A stretch of 64,000 bases of DNA, from the NCBI RefSeq assembly GCF_008365275.1, contig NZ_CP043504.1, positions 1,426,001 to 1,490,000 on the forward strand, read 5' to 3'. The stretch comes from Protaetiibacter larvae (GTDB lineage: Bacteria; Actinomycetota; Actinomycetes; Actinomycetales; Microbacteriaceae). Made by a program: the position numbers and the translations under genes. How positions within the stretch are numbered: the stretch's first letter is position 1; each line of letters begins with the position of its first letter. This document shows positions 19,665-26,927 of the stretch, piece after piece. The notes beneath the pieces are model-generated. The model saw only the letters and a list, made by a program, of their open reading frames with translations, was not told where the DNA came from and did not search any database.

Positions 19665-20972
19665 TGTGATGAGTCGGGACATGTGCGACAGGTGAGTCGC
19701 GACATGTGTGACGTTCACGTGGAAGCCCTGGGCCATCGGCCTGGGGCTTTCTTCGTGTTGCGCCAGTAGCTGTGGGTCGGTTCGATCTGGTTGGTGGCGA
19801 TGACTTCGCCGGTGTCGAGGTGGATGACGGTCACGGTTTCGTGGTCGGCGATCGCGATGATGCGTTTGCGGTGGTGCTCGATGCCGATGCCGAGGTGGTG
19901 CATGCGTCCGGCGAGGCGGAAGGAGACTTTGCCGCGGTCGTCGACGTGGTCGTAGCGCAGTCGGTAGTGGCCGGATTCGATGCGTCGGGCGGGGAGGGCT
20001 TTCGGGGTGTCGCGGTAGGCGTCGCCGGGGGTCATGCGGTCTCTTGCGCGGTGGGGGCGGTGTTCGTTGTAGTGCTGCCGGAAGGCATCGAGTTGGTGCT
20101 GCAGCTCAGCCGGCGTGCGCGGGACGGGCTGAGCTGCGAGGAAGCGTTTCAGGGTCTGGTGGAAGCGTTCGATCTTGCCCTGGGTCTGCGGGTGGCCTGG
20201 GTGGCCGTTCTTCTGCTGGATGCCCAGCAGCGGCAAGGTGAGCTCGAACGCGTTCTTCCCGCCGACGAAGCGGGCGGTGTAGACGCTGCCGTTGTCGGTG
20301 AGTGTGGTCGCCGGCGGGCCGTAGGTGTCGATCAGGCGCAGGAAGTCGACGATCACGTCGTCGCCGGTGACGCGGCCGATCGCGGTGCAGCCCAGCAGGT
20401 AGCGGGAGTGGTCGTCGAGCCAGTTCAGGATTTCGATGTCGGTGCCGTCGGCCAGGTGCCAGTGAGTGAAGTCGGACTGCCAGGTGCCGTTGGGTTGTGC
20501 GGCCTCGAAACGGACGAACGAGTTCTTCGGGCGCTTTCTCGGTTCCGGGGTGACCAGGCCGGCGCGGGTGATGATCCGACGAATCGTCGCAGTCGACGGG
20601 ACTGCATGTCCTGACTGCTCGAGATGCCAGGCGATCGTGATCGGGCCGGCATCCATCCCGGTGGCAGCGAGCTGACGGCGCAGTTCGATGATGCGCTGCC
20701 GAACCTCGTCGCTGGTCTGGTTCGGGTTCGATAGCGGGGCTCGGGAGCGGGGCTCGATCGCCTCCAGGCCCCCATTCCGGAACCGGGTCAGGAGCCGGTG
20801 CAGGTGCTGCCGGCTGATGCCGTAGCGGCGGGCGGCTTCCGACACCGTGAGCTGTCCGGCGGTGATCTGCAGGACCGCGACCTGATGCTTGTTCGACATC
20901 CATCGAGGCTGTCGCCCATGACGCGACTCATGTGTCGCGCATCACCTGTCGCCCATGTCGTGAATCCGGACA
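19665..20972 (-). mobile_element. IS481-family insertion sequence (1,308 bp)
   Basis: Starts TGT at 19665 and ends ACA at 20972. The terminal inverted repeats share GACATG-GCGACAGGTGA and GCGACA over roughly 40 bp with mismatches. It contains one transposase gene and is flanked by a 16-bp direct repeat. It inserted directly after the tRNA CCA at attR, later than the element itself. Confidence 0.9.
19715..20899 (-). CDS. IS481-family DDE transposase
   Basis: 394 residues. An N-terminal helix-turn-helix (LTVSEAARRYGISRQHLHRL) is followed by an rve-type integrase core: D in GTWQSDFTHWHL, D in TTLTDNGSVY and E in QTQGKIERFHQTLKRFL form the DDE triad. The C terminus contains NEHRPHRARDRMTPGDAY, typical of the family. 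The reading frame is intact, so the IS may still be active. Confidence 0.95.
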   Translation of the reverse strand: MSNKHQVAVLQITAGQLTVSEAARRYGISRQHLHRLLTRFRNGGLEAIEPRSRAPLSNPNQTSDEVRQRIIELRRQLAATGMDAGPITIAWHLEQSGHAVPSTATIRRIITRAGLVTPEPRKRPKNSFVRFEAAQPNGTWQSDFTHWHLADGTDIEILNWLDDHSRYLLGCTAIGRVTGDDVIVDFLRLIDTYGPPATTLTDNGSVYTARFVGGKNAFELTLPLLGIQQKNGHPGHPQTQGKIERFHQTLKRFLAAQPVPRTPAELQHQLDAFRQHYNEHRPHRARDRMTPGDAYRDTPKALPARRIESGHYRLRYDHVDDRGKVSFRLAGRMHHLGIGIEHHRKRIIAIADHETVTVIHLDTGEVIATNQIEPTHSYWRNTKKAPGRWPRAST

Positions 20973-20988
20973 CCCTCAGATTCACCAA
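20973..20988 (+). repeat. IS target-site duplication, right copy
   Basis: The exact repeat of 19649-19664. Removing the IS and one copy rebuilds a continuous attR joined to the chromosome at TCGGTCACC. Confidence 0.85.
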
Positions 20989-21009
20989 TCGGTCACCTCG
21001 TCCGCCCGC

Positions 21010-22359
21010 TCATGACGCGCGGGTGTCGGCATCCACGCTCTGCAGGAATGCGTCGTAGTCCTGCCGGGACAGGGCGGCGTAGGCGTACGCCCAGGGGAGG
21101 ATGATCTCGGCGAGCTTCTTGCCGCCTCCCGCGTAGCCGGCGATCTCGGCGGTGCGGGGGGACTGGGCGTGCGCGCGGGCGAGCACGACCGAGCAGGCCT
21201 CGGCGTAGGTCGTGAAGGCGGTGTCGCTGAGTGCCTCGACGTCGATCGAGCCCTTCATGTCGTGGAACTGTCGCACGTAGTAGTCCACGCCGTCGTCCTG
21301 CAGGTATCCGAGGAAGGGATCGGATGAGGCCTGCAGGATGCGTTGCAGGGCGACGACGCGTCCACCCTGGCCGAGACGTGCGACATGGTCGGCGAACTCG
21401 GGCGGTTGTTCGGCGTGCCCGTACTCGGCGAGCACGCTCTGCCCGGCCTCCTTCGCCTGCAGCAGCAGCGTGTTGTCGTCGCCGTCGACGAACAGCACGA
21501 GGTAGCCGCGCGTGCCCACGCTGCCGACGCCGACCACCCGGCGGGCCACATCGGTGACCCGGTAGTTGCGCAGGAGCAGTTGGATGTCGATGTCGGCGGA
21601 TGCCGTGTACGAGTCCAGCAGCGACCTCAGCGACGACTGCTGCTGCGATCCGGCGCGCACAAAGGTGGGCGGGGCGTCGACGAAGCGCCGGATCCCGTCG
21701 GGCGAGTGCTCGGTGAGCTTGCGCGCGGCGCGCTCGGCGGTGCGCTTCTGCGCATCCTTGATAGCGGCCCGCAGGACCTCGCCGGACTCCGGATCCAGGG
21801 TGGACGTGTCGCCCGACGCGGCGAAGTGCGAGAAGTACCGCTGGGTCGGGCTCATCCGGATCGCCGCCTCGATGACGCGCGCGTAGGCGATCACGGCACC
21901 GCGCGCCGCACCCCGGATGACCGCGTCGTCGCGGCTTCCGGCCTGGCCCGCAACCACGACGCTGGTCACGAGACGCTTGAGATCCCACTCCCACGGCGCC
22001 CAGGCGGCCTCGTCGAAGTCGTTCAGATCGAACATCAGCGTGCGCTCCTGCGAGGCGTAGAAGCCGAAGTTCGACAGGTGCGCGTCACCGCACGAGGCCA
22101 CGACGATGCCGGAGTGCGGGTCGCGGGCCAGGTCGGCGGCCATGATCGCCGCCGTCCCGCGGTAGAAGGCGAACGGGCTCGCCGACATCCGCTGGGTGCG
22201 CAGGGGGAGCAGTTCGGGCACCCGGGTGCGGTTCTGCTCGACGAGGATCCCGATCGGATCCCGGTCGTCGACGGACAACTGCGCGAGCGCCTCGCGGGGC
22301 CGCGCCTCCCGCGTCGCGCGCCCGGCCTCGATGCGCGCCTTCGTCGATGTCTGCGTCAT
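21010..22359 (-). CDS. DUF2252 domain-containing protein
   Basis: A 449-residue protein with the family pattern: RMSASPFAFYRGTAAIMAAD, CGDAHLSNFGFYAS, FDLNDFDEAAWAPWEWDLKR and VGSVGTRGYLVLF. These CGDxHxxNFG and DxNDFDE motifs resemble the catalytic centre of aminoglycoside-kinase-like folds, so a small-molecule kinase role is possible but unproved. It is the first chromosomal gene after the integrative element. Confidence 0.9.
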   Translation of the reverse strand: MTQTSTKARIEAGRATREARPREALAQLSVDDRDPIGILVEQNRTRVPELLPLRTQRMSASPFAFYRGTAAIMAADLARDPHSGIVVASCGDAHLSNFGFYASQERTLMFDLNDFDEAAWAPWEWDLKRLVTSVVVAGQAGSRDDAVIRGAARGAVIAYARVIEAAIRMSPTQRYFSHFAASGDTSTLDPESGEVLRAAIKDAQKRTAERAARKLTEHSPDGIRRFVDAPPTFVRAGSQQQSSLRSLLDSYTASADIDIQLLLRNYRVTDVARRVVGVGSVGTRGYLVLFVDGDDNTLLLQAKEAGQSVLAEYGHAEQPPEFADHVARLGQGGRVVALQRILQASSDPFLGYLQDDGVDYYVRQFHDMKGSIDVEALSDTAFTTYAEACSVVLARAHAQSPRTAEIAGYAGGGKKLAEIILPWAYAYAALSRQDYDAFLQSVDADTRAS

Positions 22360-22474
22360 CCGCTCTCCTTCGAACCCTCGGCGAGGGAGTTGACGCGAGC
22401 ATATTCACGCCGGGCGACGTTCGACAACGGCGCGACCTTGACCGCACGCGGTGCGGCATCGCTACCGTGGGCTC

Positions 22475-23593
22475 ATGAGGATGCTGGCCTGCCCGCGCTG
22501 TGCCGAGGCGGTGTTCATGGATGAGCTCAGCTGCCGCTCCTGCGGCGTCGCGGTCGGATACCATCCGCCGTCCCGCACGATGCTCGACCTGACCGAGCCG
22601 TCGGTCGAGATCGAGGGCCGCACCTGGTATCCCTGTTCGCGGCGCGGGTGGAAGTGCAATTGGGTGGCACCCGACGGCGCGGAGGCCGGACGCTGCTTCA
22701 GCTGCGGTCTGATCCGCGCCCGACCCGCATCCGACGACACCATCGCCCTGGAACGGCTAGCCGAGACGATGCTCGGCGAGCGCCGCCTGCTCATCCAGCT
22801 CGACCAGCTGGGCCTGCCGGTCGATCCGTGGCATGAGGCGGACGGGGGTCTCGGATTCGACCTGCTGTCGTCGTACTCGCGCAACGAGCGGGTGTCGATC
22901 GGTCACGCGAACGGCATCGTCACGATCGATCTCGCCGAGAGCCTCGACGCCCACCGGGAGCGGCTCCGGGTCGCGCTCGGCGAGCCCTACCGCACGATGC
23001 TCGGGCACTTCCGCCACGAGGTGGGTCACTACTACGAGTGGATCCTCGTCGAGCGGCCCGAGTCGTCGGCCTGGATCGACGAGTGCCGCGAGATCTTCGG
23101 CGATCAGCGCACCTCCTACGCCGACGCGATCGATCGACACTACCGGTACGGCGCCCCGGAGGGATGGCAGGAGTCGTTCATCTCGGAGTACGCGACGATG
23201 CATCCCTGGGAGGACTTCGCGGAGAGCTTCGCCCACTACCTGCACATCACCGACACGCTCGAGACGTCGTGGTCGGCGGGCCTCGAGCTGCGTCCCGGCC
23301 GTGAGGCGCATCCGCAGGCGGTGTGGAACCTGCAGGTTCGGCGGCAGTACGGTGCCGACGACTTCCCGGCGATGCTGGAGGACTGGCGGGCGCTGTCGCT
23401 GTTCTTCAACCGCGTCAACCGCTCGATGGGCAAGGATGACCTCTACCCGTTCACGATCGGCGAGACCGTCGCGCGCAAGCTCGACTTCGTGCACCGCCTG
23501 ATCGTGGGCCTGCCCGAGCTGCCGGTGGCGCCGGACGGATTCCGCAGGCTCCGCGCGATCCGCACGACATCCTCACGGAACGTGCACGGATAG
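22475..23593 (+). CDS. Putative zinc-binding metallopeptidase
   Basis: A 372-residue protein. The N terminus has zinc-ribbon cysteines (CPRC, CRSCG, then C-x-W and CFSCG). The central domain carries LGHFRHEVGHYYEW, an HExxH zinc site with a downstream Glu-rich helix (PWEDFAESFAHYLH) that supplies the third ligand. This fits the family annotated as putative zinc-binding metallopeptidase. The substrate is unknown. The ATG at 22475 follows TACCGT by 6 nt (leaderless pattern). The 3' end overlaps the convergent hydrolase gene by 21 bp. Confidence 0.88.
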   Translation: MRMLACPRCAEAVFMDELSCRSCGVAVGYHPPSRTMLDLTEPSVEIEGRTWYPCSRRGWKCNWVAPDGAEAGRCFSCGLIRARPASDDTIALERLAETMLGERRLLIQLDQLGLPVDPWHEADGGLGFDLLSSYSRNERVSIGHANGIVTIDLAESLDAHRERLRVALGEPYRTMLGHFRHEVGHYYEWILVERPESSAWIDECREIFGDQRTSYADAIDRHYRYGAPEGWQESFISEYATMHPWEDFAESFAHYLHITDTLETSWSAGLELRPGREAHPQAVWNLQVRRQYGADDFPAMLEDWRALSLFFNRVNRSMGKDDLYPFTIGETVARKLDFVHRLIVGLPELPVAPDGFRRLRAIRTTSSRNVHG

Positions 23594-24349
23594 GGGCCGG
23601 GCATCGCGCTCATCGTCGCGGTCCGCCTCCGCCCCGATCAGCTCAGCCAGCTCGGCGGGCCGGGAGAGCATCGGCCAGTGCCCGGTGGGCAGCTCCCTCA
23701 CGGTGAGGTCGGTCAGCTCGCGCAGCGGTGCGAACATGGGCTCACCGGAGGCGACCAGCTCCTGCATCACAGAACCCGGGATGGAGCAGCACACCACCGT
23801 CGTCGGCACCTCGTGGCGGTGCGGATCGGTGAGCGTGACCGGCTGCCGGCAGGCGCCGGCGGGATGCGGCACCGCCCGCGCGGTCAGCTCGGCCCGGTGG
23901 TCATCGCCCAGCCCCTCGACGCTGACCCCGTGAGCGGCGAGGGCGTCGAGGCCGGGGAACGGCAACTCGGCATCCTCGGCGGTCAGCTCGGGCCGCGGCA
24001 CGGTGCCGTCGCCGACCGGACCGGAGTCCACGTACACGATCCGGGCCAGCGCGCCCGGCATCCGGTCGGCCACCGCCGTCGCCACCGCGCCGGCCCCGCT
24101 GTGCGCCACGAGCACCACCCGGCCACCGAGGCTGCCGATCCGGGTGGCGACGTAGTCGACGTGGTCGGCGAACGTCACGGCCTCGCGCGCGGCATCCGCC
24201 GATTCCAGGCCGGGGAGGGTCAGGGGCTCGACCTCGTGTCCGAGTTCGGTGAGCCGTGCGGCCACCTCGCCCCACACCCACCCGCCGAGCCAGTGGCCGG
24301 GGAGAAGCAGGATCGGATGGCGGGTGGGCTGGGGCTGGATCGTCGTCAT
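23573..24349 (-). CDS. Alpha/beta hydrolase
   Basis: About 258 residues from ATG 24349; a start at 24364 is possible. The fold is clear from LLLPGHWLGGWVWGEVAARL, the nucleophile elbow VAHSGAGAV and the terminal His in LPTGHWPMLSRPAEL. It resembles esterase/salicylate-esterase-like hydrolases. It is divergent from a WYL regulator 50 bp away, which may control it. Confidence 0.85.
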   Translation of the reverse strand: MTTIQPQPTRHPILLLPGHWLGGWVWGEVAARLTELGHEVEPLTLPGLESADAAREAVTFADHVDYVATRIGSLGGRVVLVAHSGAGAVATAVADRMPGALARIVYVDSGPVGDGTVPRPELTAEDAELPFPGLDALAAHGVSVEGLGDDHRAELTARAVPHPAGACRQPVTLTDPHRHEVPTTVVCCSIPGSVMQELVASGEPMFAPLRELTDLTVRELPTGHWPMLSRPAELAELIGAEADRDDERDARPLSVHVP

Positions 24350-24372
24350 GGTTCGAGCCTGCATGCCCTGAA

Positions 24373-24389
24373 TGTCACTCTTATGTCAC
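24373..24389. promoter_or_regulatory. Direct-repeat operator TGTCAC-n5-TGTCAC
   Basis: TGTCAC occurs at 24373-24378 and 24384-24389, 11 bp apart, in the divergent promoter between the hydrolase and the WYL regulator. One helical turn of spacing suggests a regulator binding site, probably for the adjacent regulator. Confidence 0.5.
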
Positions 24390-24398
24390 CATTTACGC

Positions 24399-25100
24399 GT
24401 GAATCGAACGGACCGGCTGTACGCGATCCGTGAAGAGCTGCGTCGCGCGGGATCGCGGGGGCGCACCGCAGAACAGCTGGCCGCGACCTTCGAGGTCAGC
24501 ATCCGCACGATCAAGCGCGACATCAGCGCCCTGCAAGCCGGTGGGTTCCCCGCCTGGGCGCGCACCGGCAGGGCCGGTGGGTACGTGGTCGATGCCGAGG
24601 CGACCCTGCCGCCGGTGAACCTCACCCCCTCCGAGGTCTCGGGCCTGGCGGTTCTGCTCGCCACCCACGACGGGCATCCGTTCGCCGCCCACGCCCGGGC
24701 AGCACTCACCAAGGTGCTCGCCGTGACGCCTCCGAACGTGCGCGAGCGCGCCGAACGCCTCGCAAGCCGGGTGTGGATCGACCATCAGGATCCGCAACCA
24801 CCCGTCGACGCCGGCCTGCGCCGGGCCGTCGAGGAGGCCCTCGCTACCGGCCTGGTGCTCTCGATGAACTACAGGGACCAGGCGGGTGCCGAGACACGGC
24901 GCCGCGTCGAACCGCAGCTGCTCGCCTCCACCGGCGGCTACTGGTACCTGATCGCGTACTGTCTCGACCGGCAGGCCATGCGCTGGTTCAGGCTCGACCG
25001 CATCCTCGTCGCCCGTCTCACCCGCCAGACCTCCCACGATCGCCCCGTCTCGGAGATCGGCAGCCCGCCACCCACAGCCCGACCCGCGACACCGAGGTGA
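24399..25100 (+). CDS. HTH/WYL-domain transcriptional regulator
   Basis: A 233-residue YafY-like regulator. The N-terminal winged helix reads RLYAIREELRRAG...TAEQLAATFEVSIRTIKRDI. The WYL domain near the C terminus has GGYWYLIAYCLDR and MRWFRLDRIL. WYL domains sense nucleic acid or small ligands. GTG 24399 is chosen because it is the first residue before the HTH; the longer frame begins inside the operator repeats. Confidence 0.88.
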   Translation: MNRTDRLYAIREELRRAGSRGRTAEQLAATFEVSIRTIKRDISALQAGGFPAWARTGRAGGYVVDAEATLPPVNLTPSEVSGLAVLLATHDGHPFAAHARAALTKVLAVTPPNVRERAERLASRVWIDHQDPQPPVDAGLRRAVEEALATGLVLSMNYRDQAGAETRRRVEPQLLASTGGYWYLIAYCLDRQAMRWFRLDRILVARLTRQTSHDRPVSEIGSPPPTARPATPR

Positions 25101-25121
25101 CGCGTCTGTCGAGCGACGCGT

Positions 25122-26927
25122 TCACCCGTCGAGGGCCGGGGTGGGTCGTTCCGACAGCTGTCCGATGCCGGCGGCGGCGATCGACAGGATGTTCGACACG
25201 ACGGCCACCACGATCCCGGGCTCCTCGGCACGCAGTCGCGCCATCCGCTCCGCGGGAAGCACGTAGCACGCGGCCCCCGTGTCGGCGACGACGTCGCCGA
25301 TCGCGTCGAAGGCGCCGGCGATCGAGCGTTCGCCCACGATCATGCCGGCCACGAGCGTCGCCGCGCGACGTGCGGGGCGTCCCTCGAGGTGCGCGAGGGC
25401 GCTGAGCCGTCCCGAGGTGAGCACGTACAGCCCGTCGACGGGCTCGCCGCGACGGATGAGCGAGGCGCCGGGGGCGAGCTCGCGCCGTTCCAGATAGGCG
25501 CCGAGGCGCTCGAAGGCGTCGTCGGTGAGCCCCGCCACGACCGGGTGGTCGCGCAGCGCCACCGACTCCGGTGCCGTCGTCGCGCCGCCGAGCAGCTGGT
25601 CCTCGCACCACTGCAGTGCCAGGTCGAGGTCGGCGAATCTCGTCACCGAGCCGTCGAGCGGATCGTCGCCGTCCGGATCCGGTGCGTCGCTCACGAGCAG
25701 CCCCCCGCCGCGGGAGGCGAAGACGGCGGCGAGCTCGGCCACCAGGGGCACGAGCTCGCGGTGCACGACGCTCACGTGGCGCAGATCCACCACCGCGAAC
25801 CGCGGCTCGGGCTGCGCGTCCAGGATGCGGCGCACGACGAGCTCGGCGGCCACGAAGTCGAGCTCGCCCTGCAGCTCGGCCACCACGACCTCGTCACCGC
25901 GGCGCGCGATGACCTCCGCGTCAGCCGGGGGACGTCGGACGGTCGATCCGGCGCGGGCGAGGGTGAAGCTCGAGCGCAGCGGCGAGGGCGCGTGGTAGCC
26001 GGAGCGCAGCGGATGCAGGCCCAGCTCGGCGGAGAGCTGCCGGAACACGGCGACCCCGCGCACGCTGTTGCCGTGCCGGTCGAGCGCCGGCGAGAACACC
26101 GCGATGCCGAAGCTGCCGGGCACCACGGCGATCACGCCGCCGGCGACGCCGCTCTTGGCGGGCAGCCCGACCGTGAACTGCCAGTCGCCCGCCGAGTCGT
26201 ACATGCCGCAGCTGTCCATGACATTCAGCACATCGCCCACCGTGCGCCGGGATGCGGCCCGGACCCCCGTGAGCGGGTTCACGCCGTCGTTGGCGAGGGT
26301 CGCGGCCATCACCCCCAGGTCGTGCGTGTCGACGAGCACCGAGCACTGTTGGAGGTAGGCGTAGAGGGCCCGTTCCGGGTCGCCCCGCAGGGCGCCCGAG
26401 CCGCGCAGCAGGTGCGCGATGGCCCGGTTGCGGTGGGCGGTCTCCCACTCGGATCGGTACACCGCCTCGTCGACGCGCAGGGCGCGTCCCGCGAAACGGC
26501 CGTACAGCCGGAGCAGCGCGGCGACCGTCTCGTCGCCGTGGCCCTCCATGACGAGCCCGGTCGTCGTGATCGCACCGGCGTTGATCATCGGGTTGTACGG
26601 CATCCCGGTCGCCGGATCGAGCGAGATCTCGTTGAACGCGTCACCGGTCGGCTCGACCCCCACCCGCGCGAGCACCTGCTCCGAGCCGAGCTCGTCGAGG
26701 GCGAGCGCGTAGCTGAACGGCTTCGAGATCGACTGGATCGTGAACTCGGTGCGCGTGTCGCCCACCTCGTACGCCGCGCCGTCGGCCGTCACGAGGCAGA
26801 TCCCGAAGAGCGAGGGATCGGCCTTGGCGAGCTCCGGGATGTAGCGCGCGACGTCGCCGCCGTCGCGCGCCGAGTTGTCTGCCAGGACGCGCCGCAGGAG
26901 TGCGACGACCGGCGACTCGGGCGTCAT
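25122..26927 (-). CDS. glsA: Glutaminase A with STAS and cyclic-nucleotide-binding domains
   Basis: A 601-residue protein. Residues 1-305 are a serine-dependent glutaminase (S66-x-x-K69 in IQSISKPF; PYNPMINAGAI; GLPAKSGVAGG) that releases ammonia from glutamine. A STAS-like domain follows (VVVAELQGELDFVAAELV ... FAVVDLRHVSVV), then a cNMP-binding-like domain (LERRELAPGASLIRRGEPVD ... GMIVGERSI). The regulatory C terminus suggests control by a ligand or partner. The start overlaps the stop of the P-type ATPase gene (ATGA), so this is the second gene of that operon. Confidence 0.92.
   Translation of the reverse strand: MTPESPVVALLRRVLADNSARDGGDVARYIPELAKADPSLFGICLVTADGAAYEVGDTRTEFTIQSISKPFSYALALDELGSEQVLARVGVEPTGDAFNEISLDPATGMPYNPMINAGAITTTGLVMEGHGDETVAALLRLYGRFAGRALRVDEAVYRSEWETAHRNRAIAHLLRGSGALRGDPERALYAYLQQCSVLVDTHDLGVMAATLANDGVNPLTGVRAASRRTVGDVLNVMDSCGMYDSAGDWQFTVGLPAKSGVAGGVIAVVPGSFGIAVFSPALDRHGNSVRGVAVFRQLSAELGLHPLRSGYHAPSPLRSSFTLARAGSTVRRPPADAEVIARRGDEVVVAELQGELDFVAAELVVRRILDAQPEPRFAVVDLRHVSVVHRELVPLVAELAAVFASRGGGLLVSDAPDPDGDDPLDGSVTRFADLDLALQWCEDQLLGGATTAPESVALRDHPVVAGLTDDAFERLGAYLERRELAPGASLIRRGEPVDGLYVLTSGRLSALAHLEGRPARRAATLVAGMIVGERSIAGAFDAIGDVVADTGAACYVLPAERMARLRAEEPGIVVAVVSNILSIAAAGIGQLSERPTPALDG

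Noticed and set aside
19530-19769. 79-codon frame across the attR tRNA copy
   Set aside because: It is a translation of tRNA sequence joined to the IS end and is not a gene.
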